From Actinomycetota bacterium (lineage in GTDB: Bacteria; Actinomycetota; Acidimicrobiia; Acidimicrobiales; Poriferisodalaceae), in contig JABABU010000047.1 in NCBI GenBank assembly GCA_014238065.1, forward strand, positions 23,758 to 87,757: a DNA stretch of 64,000 bases. Direction: 5' to 3'. The notes beneath the pieces were generated by a model. The model was given only the letters and a program-made list of their open reading frames with translations, had not been told where the DNA came from and did no database searches. Shown here piece after piece: positions 60,630 through 64,000 of the stretch (its first letter is position 1; every line of letters begins with the position of its first letter). Both the position numbers and the translations under genes were made by a program.

Positions 60630-61844
60630 TTACGAGACCACGATCGGAATACTTCGCGGGCCCCGGATCTGCCCCGGCGCCCACACGACTGCTTCAGGGT
60701 CGACGAGAGAGAATTCTGGCATGTGTCTCAGGAATGTTTCTACGGCAACGTTCATCTCTAGCCGGGCCAAGTTCGATCCGAGGCACCGATGGATTCCTGA
60801 GCCGAACGCCACGTGACGGTTCTTCTCGCGGTCGATGATGACCTCATTCGCACGCTCGAATTGACTCTCGTCTCTGCATGCGATCGGGAACGTCATGAAG
60901 ACCGAGTCGCCCTCCTTGATCTCCACGCCATCGACAACCGTGTCCTGCGTGACAACCCGATTGACGAACACCGGCGCGTAAGCACGAAGCATCTCCTCAA
61001 CCGCTGCCGGGATCATCGAAGGATCGGCTACCAGCCTGCGACGGTCGTCGTCGTGAGTCGCGAGATGCCACAGGGCCGCTCCGATCGAACTCCAGGTGGT
61101 GTCGATACCAGCGACCATCTGAAGAACGAGAATTCTGACGATCAGATCGTCACTCATCGGTTCACCGTTGATCTCGACGCCGATCAGATGGCTGATGAGG
61201 TCATCGCCTGAACGCTCCCGCCGGTACGTGACCTGGCGAGCCATGTACTCACTCGTCGCACGCATCGCTTCATCGCGGACTTCGACGTCGAGAGGACCAT
61301 GGACGAGGAAGTTGATGATCCACTGGCGGAACATGTTGCCATCAGCCGGGTCAACACCGAGGATCGACGCGATGGCATGAACCGGAATGTGCTGGGCGTA
61401 GTCGATCGCCGCATCCCCTGACCCGCGAGCAACAATGGCCGATGCGAGTTCCTCACAGTGAGCGGTGACGTGTGGTCGCCATGCCTCGATGGCCTTTGGG
61501 GAAAAGAACGGGAGAATCGCTCGACGCAGATCGAGGTGCTCTGGCGGGTCGGAGTGAATCGGTGGCAACTTTGGCCGTTCCTCGAAACCACCCGCGCTCA
61601 GGCCGTTGTGCACGCTCGAGAACGTCAAGGTGTCATGGGCGATCAAATCGATCTGGTCGTAGGTCAGCGGTAGCCAGACGCCTTCGTTGTAACGACGAGA
61701 GTGCGCCATCGGGCACTTCGACTTCAGGTCATCCCAGATCGGATATGGATCGTTCGACCATTGGGCGTTGTAGTAGTCCCAGTCAGATGCCCAGTCCTCA
61801 ACCGGGGCGACCTTGCCGTACCCGAACTCATCGACATTTGGCAT
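60630..61844 (-). CDS. Cytochrome P450 (second of two paralogues)
   Basis: P450 of 404 residues. The I-helix motif AGIDTTWSSIGAALWHLA lies near 240, ExxR is in EEMLRAYAPVF near 280, and the haem loop FGSGIHRCLGSNLAR has Cys near 354. It matches the 4.2-5.4 kb P450 in I-helix and haem wording and ends in the same WAPGQIRGPR-type tail, so they are paralogues, probably with related substrates. ATG at 61844 has GGGAACG upstream. Convergent with the thiolase pair; a ZIP transporter lies upstream on the same strand. Redox partners not seen. Confidence 0.93.
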   Translation of the reverse strand: MPNVDEFGYGKVAPVEDWASDWDYYNAQWSNDPYPIWDDLKSKCPMAHSRRYNEGVWLPLTYDQIDLIAHDTLTFSSVHNGLSAGGFEERPKLPPIHSDPPEHLDLRRAILPFFSPKAIEAWRPHVTAHCEELASAIVARGSGDAAIDYAQHIPVHAIASILGVDPADGNMFRQWIINFLVHGPLDVEVRDEAMRATSEYMARQVTYRRERSGDDLISHLIGVEINGEPMSDDLIVRILVLQMVAGIDTTWSSIGAALWHLATHDDDRRRLVADPSMIPAAVEEMLRAYAPVFVNRVVTQDTVVDGVEIKEGDSVFMTFPIACRDESQFERANEVIIDREKNRHVAFGSGIHRCLGSNLARLEMNVAVETFLRHMPEFSLVDPEAVVWAPGQIRGPRSIPIVVS

Positions 61845-61906
61845 CTGCGTTCCCTTCCCTAGCTGCCAACCTACTTGCGGAAGCAGACCCGGCCACGTCT
61901 TCGCTC

Positions 61907-62734
61907 TCAGCCGTGACTGTGTTCGAGCCAGCCGGCAGCATCGACGAGCACGAACACCATCGCGAAAACGGCCGCACCGAGGAGCACATTCATCACCGAC
62001 CGCCGGCCCATGTCCGGATTGTGGATCTCTGGCAGCGTGTCAACCGTTGCCACGTACATGAATGTTCCCGCCGAGAAAAGCAACGTCAGCGCGATCAGCT
62101 GCTCACTCGCACCGTCGAGGAGCAGATACGACAACCACATGGCGATCGGCGTCGCCAGCGCAAATCCGGCGACGCTTGCGGTCACCTGTCCTTGACGTTC
62201 GGTCTCGTGCAGCGTGAACACTCCGAGGCTGAACGCCGCAGGAACTCTGTGCAGCAAGACAGCCAGAGCCACGAGCAGTGAGAACGTCGTATCCCCCGCG
62301 GCCGCCGCCGCGCCGATGGCCAGACCATCAGCAGCTGCATGAATCGAGAGCCCGACCGCGAGCACACTCGTCGAGGCGGGGTGGTGGACATGGCCGTGGC
62401 CGTGACCTTCTGCGTGGTCGTGATGCTCCTCGTGGACCGCGTGGGCAACGCCGAGTCCCTCGAGTATCAACATCACGATGAAACCGACGAGTACCGCGCC
62501 TCCGAGAAAAACCGGTCGGTTCGTGAACGCCTGGCCGACTTCGGCGGCTTCAGCTGCGACGTCGAATCCTTCAGGAATCACCACTAATAGCGCGGAAGCG
62601 AGCAGCAGGCCGGAGGCGACGCCTGTGACGTCGTGGAGCCGATCCTCGCTGAGACGACCGGCGACAACTCGTGGCGCAAGGCCACCAAGCATCGACAGCG
62701 CGAAGATACCGATGCCGAGGAACGCGATGGTCAC
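61907..62734 (-). CDS. ZIP family metal transporter
   Basis: Membrane protein of 275 residues with about eight transmembrane segments. The histidine-rich loop EEHHDHAEGHGHGHVHH near 103-118 and the metal motifs HAAADGLAIGAA in the fourth helix and LHRVPAAFSLG in the fifth are typical of ZIP transporters of Zn, Fe or Mn. Start GTG at 62734 fits the family beginning with an N-terminal helix. It is not linked to the P450 by spacing (62 bp). Imports divalent metal, useful for the many metalloenzymes here, though linkage may be chance. Confidence 0.88.
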   Translation of the reverse strand: MTIAFLGIGIFALSMLGGLAPRVVAGRLSEDRLHDVTGVASGLLLASALLVVIPEGFDVAAEAAEVGQAFTNRPVFLGGAVLVGFIVMLILEGLGVAHAVHEEHHDHAEGHGHGHVHHPASTSVLAVGLSIHAAADGLAIGAAAAAGDTTFSLLVALAVLLHRVPAAFSLGVFTLHETERQGQVTASVAGFALATPIAMWLSYLLLDGASEQLIALTLLFSAGTFMYVATVDTLPEIHNPDMGRRSVMNVLLGAAVFAMVFVLVDAAGWLEHSHG

Positions 62735-62920
62735 GGAGCGAATCTATCGGCGCACACATTGAACAGCTCAGCCGAGAAACAACCGGTGGAGACCTTGTCT
62801 CCGCAGCCGCTCACCGAGATGATCTGTAGCCGATGATCTCAGCGGACGGACATGTCAGCCGCCGTGTCACCGACAGTGGCAGGCTACGGTACGCGGTCCC
62901 GGACCGAGGAGGGAGGTGAG

Positions 62921-63709
62921 GTGGTACTCGAGAGGTTCAGATTGGATGGTCAGGTCGCCATCGTGACAGGCGCCGGACGCGGGATCGGAGCGGCGATCGC
63001 GTCGACGCTCGCCGAAGCCGGTGCTGACGTCGTGATCGGGGCCCGCACCGCCGATCAACTCGCCGGCGTCGCTGCGACGATCGAGGCCCACGGGAGGCAA
63101 GCAGTGGCCGTCGATGGTGATCTCGACGGACGGACAGGCCTGGCCCGACTCATCTCGGCGGCCGATGGCGAGTTCGGCGGCGTCGACATCGTCGTCAACA
63201 ATCTGGGTGGCGCACCTCCCGCTCCGTTCCTCGACACCTCGGAAATGGCCTTCGCCGGCGCCTTTGCGTTCAACGTGACGAGCGCGTTCAATCTCACCCA
63301 GCTCGCGGTCCCGTCCATGGTCAGCCGCGGTGGAGGATCGGTCATCAACATCGCCTCGACTGCCGGCCAGTTCGCTATCCGTGGCTTGTCTGCCTACGGA
63401 ACGGCCAAGGCTGCGCTGATCCATCTCACGAGAGAACTCGCCCAGGATTTGGCTCCCAGGATTCGAGTCAACGCCGTCGCCCCTGGAGCGATTGCAACGT
63501 CGGCTCTCGACGGCGTGCTCGCAAACCCGCGGATCGAGGAAGCGATGGTCGCAGGCACCCCCATGCGGCGAATAGGAGACCCGGAGGAAGTGGCGAGCGC
63601 GGTGCTCTACTTCGCCAGTCCAGCGGCGGCATACACGACGGGCCAGGTTCTGGCGGTCTCTGGAGGCATACAGGGATCGAGTCTCGAGATGCCTTTCCCT
63701 GACGTGTAG
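62921..63709 (+). CDS. Short-chain dehydrogenase/reductase
   Basis: Classical SDR of 262 residues. TGAGRGIG at 16-23, NNLGG near 93 (in place of the usual NNAG), S146 in ASTAGQ, Y159 and K163 in YGTAK are visible, and TGQVLAVSGGIQG ends the fold. GTG at 62921 was chosen because GGAGGGAGG precedes it and FRLDGQVAIVTG is the family beginning; the frame continues upstream without similarity. Likely oxidises a secondary alcohol such as a 3-hydroxyacyl or steroid hydroxyl. The last gene before whiB on the opposite strand. Confidence 0.88.
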   Translation: MVLERFRLDGQVAIVTGAGRGIGAAIASTLAEAGADVVIGARTADQLAGVAATIEAHGRQAVAVDGDLDGRTGLARLISAADGEFGGVDIVVNNLGGAPPAPFLDTSEMAFAGAFAFNVTSAFNLTQLAVPSMVSRGGGSVINIASTAGQFAIRGLSAYGTAKAALIHLTRELAQDLAPRIRVNAVAPGAIATSALDGVLANPRIEEAMVAGTPMRRIGDPEEVASAVLYFASPAAAYTTGQVLAVSGGIQGSSLEMPFPDV

Positions 63710-63757
63710 CTCGGCAGGTCACGATCCCGGCGGCGCTCCGAAAGCATCCGAACTCGA

Positions 63758-63779
63758 GCTGAATCTGGGAGCATTCAGC
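63758..63779. terminator. Hairpin between SDR and whiB, covering the whiB stop codon
   Basis: GCTGAAT (63758-63764) pairs with ATTCAGC (63773-63779) around an 8-base loop. It includes the whiB stop at 63775-63777 and lies between convergent gene ends, a plausible shared terminator. Confidence 0.35.
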
Positions 63780-64000
63780 CGGCCGTGCGCTGGGCTGCGA
63801 TGCGGCGGGCTTTGAGGATGCGGCGGCGCTGGCGTTCGCTGGTGCCACCCCACACGCCATGGTCGATGCGGTTCAGGAGCGCATACTCCAGACACTTGGA
63901 CTGAACCGGACAACCGTCGCACACCTTGCGGGCCTTCTCGACCCCGACACCGTCGCTGGGGAAGAATTCGGACGGTGGACGTTCGAAGCAATTCCCCTTG
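63775..64000 (-). CDS. WhiB-family transcriptional regulator (N-terminus outside window)
   Basis: C-terminal 74 residues of an actinobacterial WhiB-like iron-sulfur protein. It shows the first visible cysteine in GNCFERP, then CDGCPVQSKCLEYAL with the remaining three cluster cysteines, then DHGVWGGTSERQRRR, the turn and basic tail that contacts sigma factor and DNA. WhiB proteins bind a [4Fe-4S] cluster and act with sigma-A. The start is to the right of position 64000. The family is restricted to Actinomycetota and phages of them, which supports the taxonomic reading of the whole window. Confidence 0.95.
   Translation of the reverse strand, partial: KGNCFERPPSEFFPSDGVGVEKARKVCDGCPVQSKCLEYALLNRIDHGVWGGTSERQRRRILKARRIAAQRTAG

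Overview
The window is about 64 kb of high-G+C DNA packed with genes on both strands, often with 1-14 bp overlaps and ribosome-binding sites of the GGAGG type. A WhiB regulator at the right end, five luciferase-like (LLM, probably F420-dependent) oxidoreductases, several HsaA-like flavin monooxygenases, mycobacterial-type acyl-CoA enzymes and a single-chain acyl-CoA carboxylase point to an actinomycete. The lack of mycolate or streptomycete hallmarks and the enzyme mix suggest an environmental Acidimicrobiia-like lineage; that placement is inference. No tRNA, rRNA, CRISPR, transposase, integrase or phage gene was seen.

Layout. 1-4.1 kb: plus-strand acyl-CoA dehydrogenase (cut by the window edge), acyl-CoA ligase, LLM enzyme and a second acyl-CoA dehydrogenase. 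4.2-10.1 kb: minus-strand P450, then a tightly coupled six-member operon (short VOC-like ORF, HsaA-like monooxygenase, SnoaL-like protein, LLM enzyme, alpha/beta hydrolase, PhyH-like dioxygenase). 10.2-14.9 kb: TrmL, an MFS exporter, a RidA protein, an LLM enzyme and a TIGR01777 epimerase. 15-26 kb: D-aminoacylase-like amidohydrolase coupled to malonyl-CoA decarboxylase, SMP-30 lactonase, single-chain biotin carboxylase/BCCP/carboxyltransferase, fatty acid desaturase and arylsulfatase. 26-34 kb: acyl-CoA dehydrogenase, Nudix hydrolase, HsaA-like enzyme, crotonase/M20 peptidase pair, LLM enzyme, class III CoA-transferase and a Lin0512-family protein. 34.6-48.3 kb: two tandem Baeyer-Villiger monooxygenases facing a dienelactone hydrolase, an amidohydrolase and aminotransferase, a shikimate-kinase-like protein, thiolase, SDR, galactokinase, nitroreductase and a third Baeyer-Villiger enzyme. 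48.8-63.7 kb: thiolase, HsaA-like enzyme, amidohydrolase, TauD dioxygenase, LLM enzyme, PEP-mutase/isocitrate-lyase family enzyme, crotonase, EamA transporter, 3-hydroxyacyl-CoA dehydrogenase with an SCP2-type thiolase, a second P450, ZIP transporter and SDR. The window ends inside a whiB gene.

Taken together the region looks like a catabolic accessory segment for oxygenating and beta-oxidising hydrophobic, probably cyclic or sulfated, substrates. P450s, PhyH, TauD, Baeyer-Villiger and LLM enzymes would oxygenate; hydrolases and lactonases would open esters and lactones; ligase, CoA-transferase, dehydrogenases, hydratases and thiolases would shorten the chain; malonyl-CoA decarboxylase and the carboxylase would balance malonyl-CoA and its relatives. 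No individual substrate can be read from the sequence. The most distinctive items are the six-member oxidative operon at 5.6-10.1 kb, the amidohydrolase/malonyl-CoA decarboxylase pair, the tandem Baeyer-Villiger/hydrolase locus, a decayed thiamine-diphosphate-enzyme tail near 54.7 kb, and several family members whose usual active-site motif is altered.
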